The notes under the pieces were generated by a model that worked only from the letters and a program-made list of their open reading frames with translations, did no database searches and was not told the DNA's origin. Shown one piece after another: positions 11,691-23,400 of a DNA stretch of 64,000 bases. The position numbers and the translations under genes were made by a program. The stretch's first letter is position 1. Every line of letters starts with the position of its first letter. Origin of the DNA: Wuchereria bancrofti (Eukaryota > Nematoda > Chromadorea > Rhabditida > Onchocercidae); NCBI GenBank assembly GCA_005281725.1, contig SSBO01000012.1, positions 17,532,825-17,596,824 on the forward strand, read 5' to 3'.

Positions 11691-13621
11691 ATGGATGAAA
11701 TCAGTTTTTCATTTCTGTGGACAGTGATGCTGATGATCGTGATGTTTGTCAATCTTAATTCTGTATCTGGTTGCTCCTCTAAAAAAGTCCTAAAGTTTTT
11801 GATTTTTTCCCTTGTTCTCCAAAAGTCAATATGGAGTTTCAAAATTTTAGGCGAGTTCAATTCAAACAACTCAAATATCTGTGTCATTCAGACGGATCAT
11901 AAAACTTTTTGAAAAAATGAGATCAGCTCATTTCTATCATTGGTTTTCCATTGTTGAGAACTTTTGAATATCAAAATTTGATACCAAAATTGTAAAAGGA
12001 AAATGTTTTAGAAAAAAAGAGAAGATAAAAAAAGCAAAAGTAAAGACAAAAAAGGTAAGCTACCTATTTAGCTTTTGCTAATAGGATTTGCTCTTCTAAT
12101 ACTTTTGGCTTTCTAAAAAATCGGAGATATGGGATTATTTGGAGCAGGACAGGAAAACACAAACTATAAAACTATGTCAAACCATTTTTGTCATTTCGTA
12201 ACTTCTGTGGTTTAAAGACATGCTAAGCTACAAAGTAGGTGCGGAGTTAAATCCTGATCTTTTCTTCTCAATTTTGATTAGGTCAGGTTACTAAGAAAAT
12301 AACAAAACTTCCAAATCCTACAGTGCATTCATCCAATTCATTCAGTCATAACAATATTAAGAAATTGATTGATTGTTGATATGAGTTATAATTAAAAAAA
12401 TTGATCAATCAAGTGGACTATGCATAATACATAGTCATGTTAGCCTAAAAATAATGTTATTATCACTTTTGTATGGTACATTTAGTGATAATTCAATCAC
12501 ATTGTTGATTAATTAGTGGAAAATTGATGTTTAGGTGCTGGAGCAAAGGGCAATAGGGAAGGAAATGAAGCTGTAGTTCCTGATGGTGGCGTTATTAAGG
12601 CACCAGCTCAAGGCGCAATAGCTGGAACTTTTGATCCAAACTATCAGGTATTGTAGTTGTCCTGGGTAACTTTTTCTGGGTGTCCTTGGTAGCTGCAGTA
12701 ATCGGCTTATCGAAAGTAATACTTTAAACATGTTCTGGAGCATTTTTAGATATGGTAGAATATTCAGGAGAATTACAGTGGAAGATAAGTGAAGTTAAAC
12801 TAAAAAATACTGTAGACTATGGCTGGATTAGGAAATGATGTTTTTGGTGCTGATAAAGGAGGCGTAGGTGGAGGTGGTGCTGGTGGTGGAGCTTCTCCTG
12901 TTGTACCACGTGTTAACGGACCAATGGTTCCAGCTCAAGGTGGCACCGCCGGTAAGATGGACTATTTTTTAAAGTGCTTACAGTGTCTACAATTAATTTG
13001 TAAATGAATTACTGAAAACCGAAGCCTTGACTTGAAAATCTTAATACTCGCGCGTTTCTGGGACCTTTTTCAATTAAAATATTTCTGGAATCTCAGAAGT
13101 TATCCTCAAACATTATGGAGTGTTTTTATAAAAATGTCTTCATAAGCTTAGGCACTTGATTAAAACCCTAATTATTCCAGGAACCTACGACCCAAATTAT
13201 CAAACAATGGCTGGTCTAGGCAATGACGTCTTTGGAAATAAAGGTGGCGGTGGTGGAGGAGGTGGTGGTATTCCTCCAGACGGTGCAGTACCTAAAGCTC
13301 CGGAGCAAGGCGGTATAGCTGGTAAGCTTTTATAAGCATATTTTCAATGTGTTCACAAATATGTGTTCGTCTGTTCCAAATCTCTGAAGACTTCAACTTC
13401 CACCGGTATTTTCATATTAAAAAGTCTCAATTATTTTCTTATTTGTCTTTTTACATTCGTTATTGGAAAAATCTTCCTTAGTCTCATTTTCCGGTGCTTC
13501 TTTCTAACAATCGATGAATAAGTAAACTTCGTTTAATTCATATATTCTCATCGTAGGAACATTTGATCCCAACTACCAAACGCTTGCCGGAGTCGGTAAC
13601 GATGTTTTCGATAAGAAATAA
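11691..13621 (+). CDS. Secreted glycine-rich protein with DPNYQ repeats
   Basis: A predicted 197-residue protein. Exons: 11691-11786, 12012-12054, 12535-12647, 12816-12951, 13181-13321, 13557-13621, with consistent phases throughout. Residues 1-27 are a signal peptide (hydrophobic LWTVMLMIVMFVN, cleavage near VSGC). A lysine-rich linker (KKREDKKSKSKDKK) follows, and then three copies of a unit of the form G-T-(F/Y)-D-P-N-Y-Q-T-(M/L)-A-G-(L/V)-G-N-D-V-F. The units are separated by polyglycine stretches and a (V/M)(P/K)AP(A/E)QG motif. Introns 4 and 5 both fall at the same point of the repeat (A-G|G-T), phase 1, so the repeat probably grew by exon duplication. Intron 3 falls inside the first copy. 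It looks like an extracellular matrix, cuticle or secreted structural protein, but I do not recognise a named family. The weakest point is the exon 1 donor (GTCCTA). Confidence 0.8.
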
Positions 13622-13776
13622 TATATTTGGAGAATATTAAAATTTATTTTGGATCGGACAATCACAAAAACAGCTTTAACTTGTTAAAGGCACTCTTCAA
13701 CATTCCACTCGTTGAAATCAAAAGAAAAACGAATCATCTCAAACATTGGTGCAAAAAGAATTGTTCACAATGTGGA

Positions 13777-13807
13777 AATAAATATCGCCATTATATTTTA
13801 AAATAAA
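13777..13807 (+). terminator. Poly(A) signals of the glycine-rich protein gene
   Basis: Two AATAAA hexamers at 13777-13782 and 13802-13807, about 155-185 bases after the stop codon. Confidence 0.55.
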
Positions 13808-13821
13808 ACAGTTTATATAGG

Positions 13822-14728
13822 CAGTTATGAGGTCACGTACGTCAAAAGAATTTCCTTCTCCGTCAACTGTGATCGTTTGCTATTACCTTTTATTCATGAT
13901 TTACTCTTTGATGAATTGGCCTATCTTTTTGACAAACTTCGTATTTTTCTACTTTATGACATATTTGTGCACGAAAGTTGAGTGACTAAACGTGATGTGC
14001 CGAAGTAAGCGCTAATCTTATCATTTCCTCTTCCAATCAACGATGACTCAGTGATGAACGGTGATTCAATGATGAAGAACGGGTAAGACATCTTCTAGGA
14101 ACCTTGTAATGCCGATGATAGGTCACGTGAGATTGTAAGGCCGCATGAGAAAGCGAAGAGTGCAGAGAGAGTAGGAGGTAAGGAAATAGAAGACATTGGT
14201 ATAATAGAGATAAAGACAAAAGGTTCACGATTGGGAAGTGGTAAGGTTGTAGTTTGGCGGTAGGGAAGGGCGAGGGGGTTTTCAGGATAGTCGTGAGGAG
14301 AGTGGATAGAGAGAGATGATGCTGTAGATATAATTGGGATGTCGCGGGCTTTGAGCAGGGCGTGATGAAAATGTTTCTCACTGGAAAATGTGATGAGAAT
14401 TGAATTTGATAAAAACGAAAAGGTAAGTGACATCTGTCGCCATCTTATCACTGCCTGAAAGCACGTATTCTTTATCGATCATACTTTCTCTCAATATAAA
14501 TTATTGACGTGAAACTTTTTTCTTGATATTTTTCTGGTGTCATTTTACTATTGCATGTCGGAGGAGTAGACATTGTTTTTTTTTATCGGCACAGTTGACA
14601 GAATCCGCTGTTGAAATATTTGAAATACATTGAATAATTTTTCTAGCAATTCTGCCTACTATGATGAAGATCATAAGAAAAAGGAAAATATTGTCATTAA
14701 CTACTTTATCAGAAGAACTATAATACAG
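13822..14728. other. Purine-skewed intergenic region, no gene
   Basis: A block at about 14040-14450 is relatively GC-rich and strongly purine-skewed on the plus strand. Open frames of 114 and 118 codons exist on the minus strand in two overlapping frames, which argues for low-complexity sequence rather than coding. No splice structure or known domain is visible. Confidence 0.45.
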
Positions 14729-15265
14729 TGACATTCGGCATATTGAACGTTCAACGTGAAGATATTGCTAGTGAAATCACTCTTCAGAGTAATCACTTCG
14801 CAGGCAAGAAAAATTATTTTGTTTTTCCATTATTTTATAAATGAATGCGCTCTTGAGATAATTTGACATGAGTTGGCTAAATTCGCAGAAGATGACTTGT
14901 TCAAGTAAGCTTTAGATTTTTGTATTGTATTCAACTATTGTAAGATTGGAATTTCGTTATTAATTTATGCTCAGTTTGGCATCTTTTTCTTTTTCTTTTT
15001 TGGTTGTCCTTAAACTCATTATATTTTCTATGTCATTTCATGCCTACACATATGACAGCAATACAACTGCAAATCTTGTTTGAGATATATATTTGTTATT
15101 TTTTGCTGCACAGTTACTACGTTCTGTAAAAATGGATAAATTTTTGCCAAGCTGTGATTATTTTTTTCAGCTGTAATTGATGGTGAAGGTGATACGCATC
15201 ATATTGCATCGTCGTCTCCAGCAGTTGGTTTCCTACACCATTCATCACCGTGCGAACACTGCTAG
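14729..15265 (+). CDS. Orphan two-exon gene end, unknown
   Basis: Exon 14729-14803 follows an ATACAG acceptor and reads TFGILNVQREDIASEITLQS. Exon 15171-15265 follows a TTTTTTTCAG acceptor and reads AVIDGEGDTHHIASSSPAVG, ending CEHC and a TAG stop. They join in phase only if the first exon uses a GCAAGA donor at 14804, giving NHFAAVIDGEGD. The composition is protein-like, but I recognise no family and cannot find the upstream exons. Confidence 0.35.
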
Positions 15266-16055
15266 CAATCAATCGATTTCGTTCAAGTTTGTCACCTTTT
15301 GGAAATGTTAATCACTGACATCAAAAAGACGTAGTAGCTGTGTCATAATCTCTGATCACCGAAGAACTCTCAGCCTAGCAGTGAAATATTGGTAATTTTT
15401 TTCTTAGTTTTTCTCTCATATTGGTTTGACAAATTGGAACGTTCCGTAGACAATTTTCATGCATTTATTTCATTGAGGATGAAAGTCTTTAAGTAATAAA
15501 AATGAGGAACAAATTTTATGGACCGAAAATAGACAATATCGTCGATTTTTATATTATAGGAAATAACACTATTCCTATATATTTAGCACTCATAATAATT
15601 TACTGTCATCATTTGTTTCTCCGAAAACATCAACGCCTTTCCGATTTTCACCAAAGTTGTTGTCAACAATTCGGTCCAGATTATGCTTATAAAAATATAG
15701 GGGTTTATAAAAAAAAAGTTTTATTAAAAGTAATCGGTCTGTATTATTATTATTTTACATTCCAACAAACAGACTTTTCATTCTTTTGCCATTCAGATTC
15801 ATAACTATTTGGTTTTCTAGTTCATTTGATAAAAAATAATACAAATCGATTGTATCTCCAATCAAAATAATCGAATTGGACGAAAATGGTGATGTCTTAC
15901 ACGTCACTTTAATTTGATGGATTCGATACATTAATTCAATTTCGAGACTCATCACCCGCCACCTGGTGAGTTTCCTGAATTTCGGAATGATTTCTGTGAA
16001 AGGATCTGTACTTTTTGCTTTTCTTTTTTATTAAATCGTCATTATCGACTTTTAG

Positions 16056-16156
16056 GTCGGATATACCATTGTATCTGCAAGAGCAAAATAGATTCTGCAG
16101 AATGGTATAACATATTGGAGCAGCGATCCAAAATGCATCACTTAGAGCTCAACTAA
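16056..16156 (+). CDS. Orphan terminal exon, PH-domain-like helix
   Basis: After a CTTTTAG acceptor the frame reads RIYHCICKSKIDSAEWYNIL, then EQRSKMHHLELN and TAA. The pattern (hydrophobic strand, then a helix with EWYNIL) resembles the C-terminal strand and helix of a PH domain, but this is weak. A short upstream exon ending at 15964 (FETHHPPP before GTGAGT) could join in phase. The gene is not identified. Confidence 0.3.
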
Positions 16157-18276
16157 CCTCATAATTTTCGATTGAATTCCTGAAGATGCTTTCTAAATTT
16201 CTACCTAGTTCGTTTTCACTTGAAAGAGTTATAAACTGTTTATACTCTGTAAAAAAGTATTTTGATGGGTTTAAGTCATGGGAAATACTTGTGTATTTTC
16301 CAGTTGCCCAAGCTTATGAAACGTTATCTGTTATTGTATTTTTTGAAGTTGTAGCTTTTTGAATCTTTTCAGTTTTATATTGAGGGTGCGTTTAGAAAAT
16401 TTATGATGATGACCTACTTCAACTTTTTTAAATTTCTAGATTTTTTAGACTTTTCCTAATTCATTTTCGAGCAGCTGACATTGTAGAATACGGAAATCGC
16501 ATGGAATTTTTTGTACAGAAAGGTCATTTTTCGAAATCTCTGTTGATACCAAGGTTGCTTCAGTTCTGGTTAATCTGCATGTTAAGAGACCAACTGTAAG
16601 CACTAAACGATTTGGATTTAATCGATTCATAATTTAGGTCTTTTTTTATTATTTGACTGCTGATTACAGGCATGAGTGTTACCACTTCATATAAAAAAGT
16701 GTTACCTTAATTGATAGTTTAGCTTTTAGATATAGATCTTGTCTGTATGTGTCTTGTCTCTTTTTTGTTGCTTTTGTTATTAAAAGTGATGCTATTTTCT
16801 ATTTGGGGCATTAAATATGAGATGGATTGATTTTTTTTCCTGTGTTTCTCCACTGCTGTATTCGTGTGCTTTCTTAATCCGGTCCCTTTTCGTTTTCATG
16901 TTCTCTTCTCTTCAATTTAAACTATCTTTTCAAATACTATCGGTTGTTCTCTTTCAGAAGTTTCTAAAGAGTAACAAGTGTTCCATTTGGTTTAACTAAA
17001 AAAAAAAAGTGAGATCAAAAGATCAAATAGTAAACGCTTTTTATCAAATTTTTTGCCAAAAGCAACACTTAACTGTTTTTCGAAATAAGCAATATCACTC
17101 TCATCTTATTTTTTGCTTCAGTTTCTCTTCGATCCCACATCGTTTCTTTTTCATTGTTGATTAACGTTCAATTTCGTTTGCGGAAAATAGGAAATACGCT
17201 ATCTTCCCAAAGTTTTGAAAATATCCTATGATGTCATATTTTCCCTACTCCTACGGTAATTGGTGAGAGTGAAAACGTAGTACTTCCAATTTTATGTTAG
17301 TACCATAGAACTACATTCTTTTTATAGTTTTATGCGCAGGTTTTGTTTTTTACTATTCGAATCTTGTGATATTCCTTTGATATGTGGACGACATCCAGCA
17401 TAATCAGTGTGGAAAAAATTTGAATGCATCTCATGTTTTGAATCTTCAGCTCTTTACTTTTTTCATAAACAAATAAATCCGTTTTTATTGTTTGATATTC
17501 TCTCGTGAAAAATTTGCTTTTGAGGGCTATTTTTTAGCCTCCTTTTCAGGATATTTGTCACTGATCATATGCGCTACGAATTAGGAAAACTGGATCATAT
17601 ATTATGCTTTGAAAGCATTGAGGTAAGTAATCACACTGCGTGTTTTCTTGCTGAGAGTACAACGTGCAGACAGTTAGCTTTGTTGCGAAACTAAGTTTTG
17701 CTTCTCATACTGATATATTTGTATACATTAATTGCTGTTTCTTATTAGAATTTTTCTGCTATCAACCACTGGCGAATTTCTGTCCTGCTTTTAAATAAGT
17801 AGGCCATATAATCACGGCAGATAGTGGACTTTGAATATTGGATCATCAGGAACTGAAAATATGGCGTAGAAATATTAAAAGCCTAAACAAAGGCGATCAG
17901 AATGTTCTAGACAACCTCTTCACTCTAGTTAGTAACAGCTTATACTACCTTAAGCTGTTAGCGAGTTTGCTAAGCCGTTAGTATTCCCATTAACGTACGT
18001 ATGTACGCTTTTTTCTTAGATTATTTTATATAAATTACTTTATATTTTTGTGCAAAAACTTTATAATTGCCATTATATACTTATTTACACGTGTATTTGT
18101 TTACACTTATATTACTTATATTTATGTGGATTATTTTATATAAAGTAATTTAAAGAGTTCAATTCAATCAGAAATAAATTGTGACCAATGTGCAGTGATG
18201 GAAATATTAGTGGTACGGTCAATTGTAATTGGGTTTTGCGTGGATCGGAAGGAAAAATTGTATATATTTGCAGGTT
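16157..18276. other. Mostly non-coding stretch upstream of CCDC25, one orphan exon
   Basis: A single exon-like segment at 17550-17622 (TTTTCAG acceptor, GTAAGT donor) reads MRYELGKLDHILCFESIE. I cannot assign or connect it. The rest is AT-rich with no supported gene. Confidence 0.4.
18268..18276 (+). promoter_or_regulatory. Probable spliced-leader acceptor of CCDC25
   Basis: A TTTGCAG acceptor ends at 18273, only three bases before the start codon at 18277. A coding start this close to an acceptor, with no visible upstream coding exon, is typical of nematode trans-splicing. Confidence 0.6.
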
Positions 18277-20139
18277 ATGGTAATCAGATTCACATCAAAT
18301 GTTACCGATCCACCAGTGATGTTATATATGGGCGTTGACAAATTTGAAAATGAAAATTTGATAAGGTAAAGCTTTATTGAAGTAATGTTTGGATACGCTA
18401 TGCAAATTACTTTTTTCTTTTATTTGTAATGGTGAATGCAGATGTTGAGAGGAGAGAATAATAGGTAAGCGGAATAACAGGAATGACTTTCCTATGCTTG
18501 GCTTATATAAAATTAGGTAGTAAATTTAGAATTTGTGCTCTTGCTGGGAAAAAGAAACTGGAAAATGATTGAGCTTATCAAACAATCAGTGTAAATTAAG
18601 AATTTATATATATATATATATATATACGTGTAGAAAAAAAGAATTTACAGAAATTTACACAATCACTTTTAGATGGGGTTGGCCGGAGGATGTTTGGTTT
18701 CATGTTGACAAAGTATCATCCGCACATGTGTATGCGCGTCTACCTTCAGGACAGACAATCGATGATATGCCAGAAGCTTTGGTTGAAGATTGCGCTCAGT
18801 TGGTGAAGGCTAATAGCATCCAGGTCTTCACTGATTAAAAAAATTTTTTTTCTAATTTTCACTAGTTTAAAATTAAATGCCGAAGATGCATTTAACCCAT
18901 TTCGTCTGTTTTTTGAATAAAAAAATCATGTTTTAAAAAATATTTTGAATTCTGATTTAGCATTTATGAAAAGTTGTAAATGTTATGGGAGCTTCATTTT
19001 TTCTCAGGGCAACAAAATGAATAATATCGATATAGTTTATACTCCATGGGATAATTTGAAGAAAACAGGCAATATGGATGTTGGACAAATTGGCTTCAAG
19101 GATGAAAAAAAAGTGAAGAAGGTCATTTATTTTGTAGTAAATGAAATACTAGTTCTCTTAGACTACATGCATTTCTCTTGTGTTGGTGTGATAAAGGCCT
19201 AGCTAAATATTTTCCTAAAAAATTTACGATATTTGGTTCTAAATTACCTAACTTTTCAGCTTGTCTGTTGATAAATAACCTATGAAATTTAATAAATGAA
19301 ATCTGGAAATTCATTGCTTCTAGATCTGATGATCATTTGTCTTTTCTAATTTTCCAAGCACTTATTCTTCAGCTGAATATTCCCTTTTTATGCCATTCAT
19401 AGCAGTTCACTTTTTTGTTTAATTCATTATTTAAGTTTCGAAGATTAAATCTTTGTAATTTTCAGATACGTATTGCGAAGCGAATGAATGATATTGTTAA
19501 CAGGTTAAACAAAACTGAAGTACGAGTGGATATTGATTATCGAGTTGAAAAGGAAGAGAGAGATGCAAAGGAGCGCCAAGTTAAGGTGATGTACTTTATT
19601 TGCATTATAAGTGCGAGCGCTTAAAAGACTTTCTAAAAGTTATTGAAAGGTAATCGAAATTAAATTTAACTGCTTGCTAATTTCTTTCCGTTACTTTTGG
19701 TTGTTCAGAAATCACAATCATATTTTACAGAAATATTCTAATTTACTTGCTAGTGTTTACATCTTTTGACTAATTTCCATATGGTATGTCCAGAAATGAC
19801 TATGACCTTATGTGGAATTTAGTGCCATCTCTTGGCTGTAGAATGAACTTTGTTAGAATAATCACTCCTCTTGCGATGCGTATCTTAAAATTGGATCTGT
19901 TACTTTATTTGAACGATAATTTCGAATAGTGTATCGACTAATTATTATATTTCTTTTCTGGTCATATTTTCCTGAACTCCTTTTAGAAACAAAAGCAACG
20001 CGAACTGAAAGAAGCTGAAAAAGCAGAAATGGAACGAAGGGAAAAAGAGCGCCAAATGCGTTCCTATGACAGTGTGTTCAATGAAGAAAAGATGCATTCG
20101 AATCATGATGGTGGTAACGATTCCGATGATTTTATGTGA
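18277..20139 (+). CDS. CCDC25: CCDC25 orthologue (NFACT-R/DUF814 domain)
   Basis: Exons 18277-18365, 18673-18823, 19008-19121, 19466-19585 and 19987-20139 give 208 residues, the same length as human CCDC25 as I remember it. Conserved blocks are [19 protein letters not shown], the core [11 protein letters not shown] then [37 protein letters not shown], a charged coiled coil (residues about 125-190), and the tail NDSDDFM. The NFACT-R domain is shared with Tae2/NEMF-type proteins. The mammalian protein has been described as a DNA-binding membrane sensor; its role in worms is not known to me. All splice phases agree and all introns are GT-AG. The gene runs tail to tail with the tyrosine kinase, 326 bp apart. 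Confidence 0.96.
18605..18627 (+). repeat. (TA)n microsatellite in CCDC25 intron 1
   Basis: About eleven TA dinucleotides upstream of the exon 2 acceptor. Confidence 0.9.
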
Positions 20140-20465
20140 ACATTTAATGATTTATTTTCTCTCTTTCATGGCTGGCTGATTCTGGATATTACTTATTCCG
20201 ATTCTTCACTAATTTGGAGTATATCTGAACTTCTATTAGTTGATAACTTTGGAAATGGTTGTTTATCTGATCTTAATATGTTTATAAGTCGAGGAAGTCC
20301 CACTAATATTTTTTTATCTGGATTTCTTGCGCATCTACTTGGTGGTTTACAGAAATTGTTAAATTTAAAAAGTCTTCCGGTCCTTGCTTTGTACATGCCA
20401 TCAACAACAGATACATCTGCACGATGTGCACTATGGAATAAAAACATAACGAAACATCCTGTTTC

Positions 20466-23400
20466 TTAACCTTTTTTATTCATTATGGACTCGGCGACTA
20501 TCCTGGATGTTAACATGACGATGTGACTACTTTCATATTCGATGTAATATGGCATTAAATCACGAACAATTTCATTAAAGGTTGGTCTATCTACAGGCTG
20601 TTTTCGCCAGCATTGTAACATAATATTGTAGATGTAATAAGGCATCGTCGATGGTTTCTCCATCCGATGACCATCTAGAATTTTTTAATGATAAAAAATC
20701 AAATCCTACTTAATAAAGAAAAAGGGAAGGTAGGTGGAATTCAATGAATAACAACAGATCCAAAGTAAAAGTTATGGCAATCATTGAAGTTAAGGACTTC
20801 GTTCCAGCCCACATTTCACTGGAATATATTGCAGAGTCGTACAATTATCGATGTACTAATCTCGAAATAAGCACCTTTCAGAAAGGATAATACTTTTTCA
20901 TTCGGCAGCATTCCATATGGATCAATAACACCATAAATTTCGGTAGCGAGTATTGCATATGCCCAAATATCTGATTTCGTGCTTAGCTCTCGACGATGTA
21001 ACACTTCTGGTGGCAACCATTTGAAACTGAAGTGACATGCAGTTCAGATGGGGTCATAAATTTGTTGGTAAATGCACGGGATTATATATTCCATAGGTCG
21101 CTATACAACTTACGGTATTTTATGCGGATCGTCGGGGAGGAAATGTACTTCGTGACGAGTTGTTTTTGATAAACCAAAGTCACTTATTTTCAATATGTAT
21201 CTGTAAAGTCTAGAATTTTCATCTCAGTAAGATGTATGAGTGTCGGTAGTCTCTTAGGACTTTTTATTAGAATTAACCTCCCCATCAAAAAAATGTGACT
21301 AGAGCTGCACAGTAGAAATAAAATAGCACCTTGTCTCGTCTTTCGGATGATGATGAATTAGAACATTGCGTGCAGCGAGGTCGCCGTGTACAATTGGTGG
21401 GTCGAGTGAGTGAAGATGTGACATACCGCGCGCTATTTGTGTAAGGAAATCAACATGCTCATTTGCCGATATATTATATTCATGTTCCTGGCATATATTC
21501 TCATTAATTCTCCGAAGTCAACTGGCATACAATTTATCAGATGATTAAGCACATCTAACTAATATCTACAGACCAGAACTGCTGAATTAGAACCTTCATA
21601 AAGTCAGCCAACGATCCGATGTCCACAAGTTCGAATGTAAGCATTGCATACTCTTTCGTTTCATTGTAACAAAAGCCGTAGAATTTCGTTACATTTGGAT
21701 GGTTTATTACCTGAAATTCCTTACCTGACAGGTTTAGTAGTCTATAGCAAACCTCTTTCTGTTCCCTTTGTTATCAATATCTTTCGGAATCTTTTGTCCC
21801 TTCAATATTTTCTCTCCACTAATAAATTATTGAATTAAAAACTTTGTTCCATGCATAGTTATCAGTCCTTGAATTCAAGTATTGTTCTCTTAATTCCAAA
21901 TTTCTAATAATTTGCCTGCAAAATTTCCATTTCAGAAATCCATGGCTGTCGATGATCTGCTTCCGGTACAACCATTTTTAATTTTTTAATAGCAACATTT
22001 ACCTAAGAGTATTTTATTTTCCTTGTCAATGAAAACGCGTTAAGCTGACAAAAAACATAATAAAAGTGTTAAAAAAAATTTTGTTGAGCTAAGAACTCAA
22101 ATCTTCCTCAGAATTCAATTTAAATTGCTATTTAACCTTATTCGTTTACCTTATTCGCAAAAAGAATTTTTCCATGTTTTTATCATTGTATCATAATGTT
22201 TTTATCAAATATATCTGTTGAACGTTTGTAAGTTTAATGGTAGCTTTGGAAATACTTATTACTTCTCCATCAACTGTTTCTAGTTTTCCGCGATACACTG
22301 CACCGAATGCTCCAGATCCCAGCATGTCTTCCGGAGAATATTTCTGTAATTCAGAAGTTGGAAATCTTTTGAAATTATGCCAGAAAATTTTCAATTAAAG
22401 CTGTAAGAATCGCTGGGCAAATATTCCTAAGCAGCTTAGTAGCATGACGTCAAAAATTGTGAACTAAATTTGAAATGTCGATTTCGATGGCAGTATCCGT
22501 CTTTAATATTGAGTCATCATCGTTTGCAGCAGGATCGGCAAACGTGTCCTGAATGTTTTCTTTTTTTGAGGATAAAAAGAAAAATGGTACATCATATTCA
22601 GTAGCATGAAGATGAAATAGTATTTGAGAATGTGTTCAGATAAAAGATTTTCCAATGCTTTCCGTTATCATGTTGTTATGACTGTACAATTGGACATTTA
22701 AAGCATGGGAAAAGAATAAGTCATTATAATATACCTTTCTATTTTCGGATTTTCGGGCTTTATCATCCTGAAAATTATTTCCAGAAAGGAAATGCCAACA
22801 GTTAAAGAAATCAGTCTGAAAAGTTAGATTACTGAAGGGAAAATTAGGAGACCTTTAGAGATTCTATATTTTTCTTTGACATAGAACGCTTCGTGTAATT
22901 TTGAGCTCCTTCGATAGCATCACTAGTAAGTTGTATAGAATGCGCAAATTCCATGTGTGAGTTTTTGGAAGGATCGAAAATAGAACGAGAAATAAACGAA
23001 AACGTTTGCGACAGAAGTGTCGGTTCTGTTATCTGAAATGAAATACTTAAAGTAACGTATGTGTTACTGCCAATTCGATATCACTATTTTTTTAATGATT
23101 GAAAGAATAAATAGTTTAAAAATTTTCCATTAAAAGAAATAAGGTGTTTCTTAAATCCTGCATACCTGATCAAAGTGTCGTGCTGCCCATTGCTCACTTT
23201 TCATCGTCATCGCATAAATGTCGCGAGTTGGTGAAGTGAATGGCGCTGGGACACTGTGGAAATAAACAACTTGCTGCTGAATCAAAATGATATTTTGGGA
23301 GCTTTAGAAAATAGACTTCTGTCTGTGCTAAGTATAGTAAGTTAAGCCTAGCATAGTCCCAATCCATGCTGCTGAAGTTCCAGAGGCTTGCAATCTAGCT

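Noticed and set aside
22191..22394. Upstream extension of the kinase P-loop exon (HNFKRFPTSELQ before KYSPEDML)
   Set aside because: An in-frame stop precedes it, and the TTACAG acceptor at 22344 gives a phase-0 join to the previous exon. The extension would need a poor acceptor.
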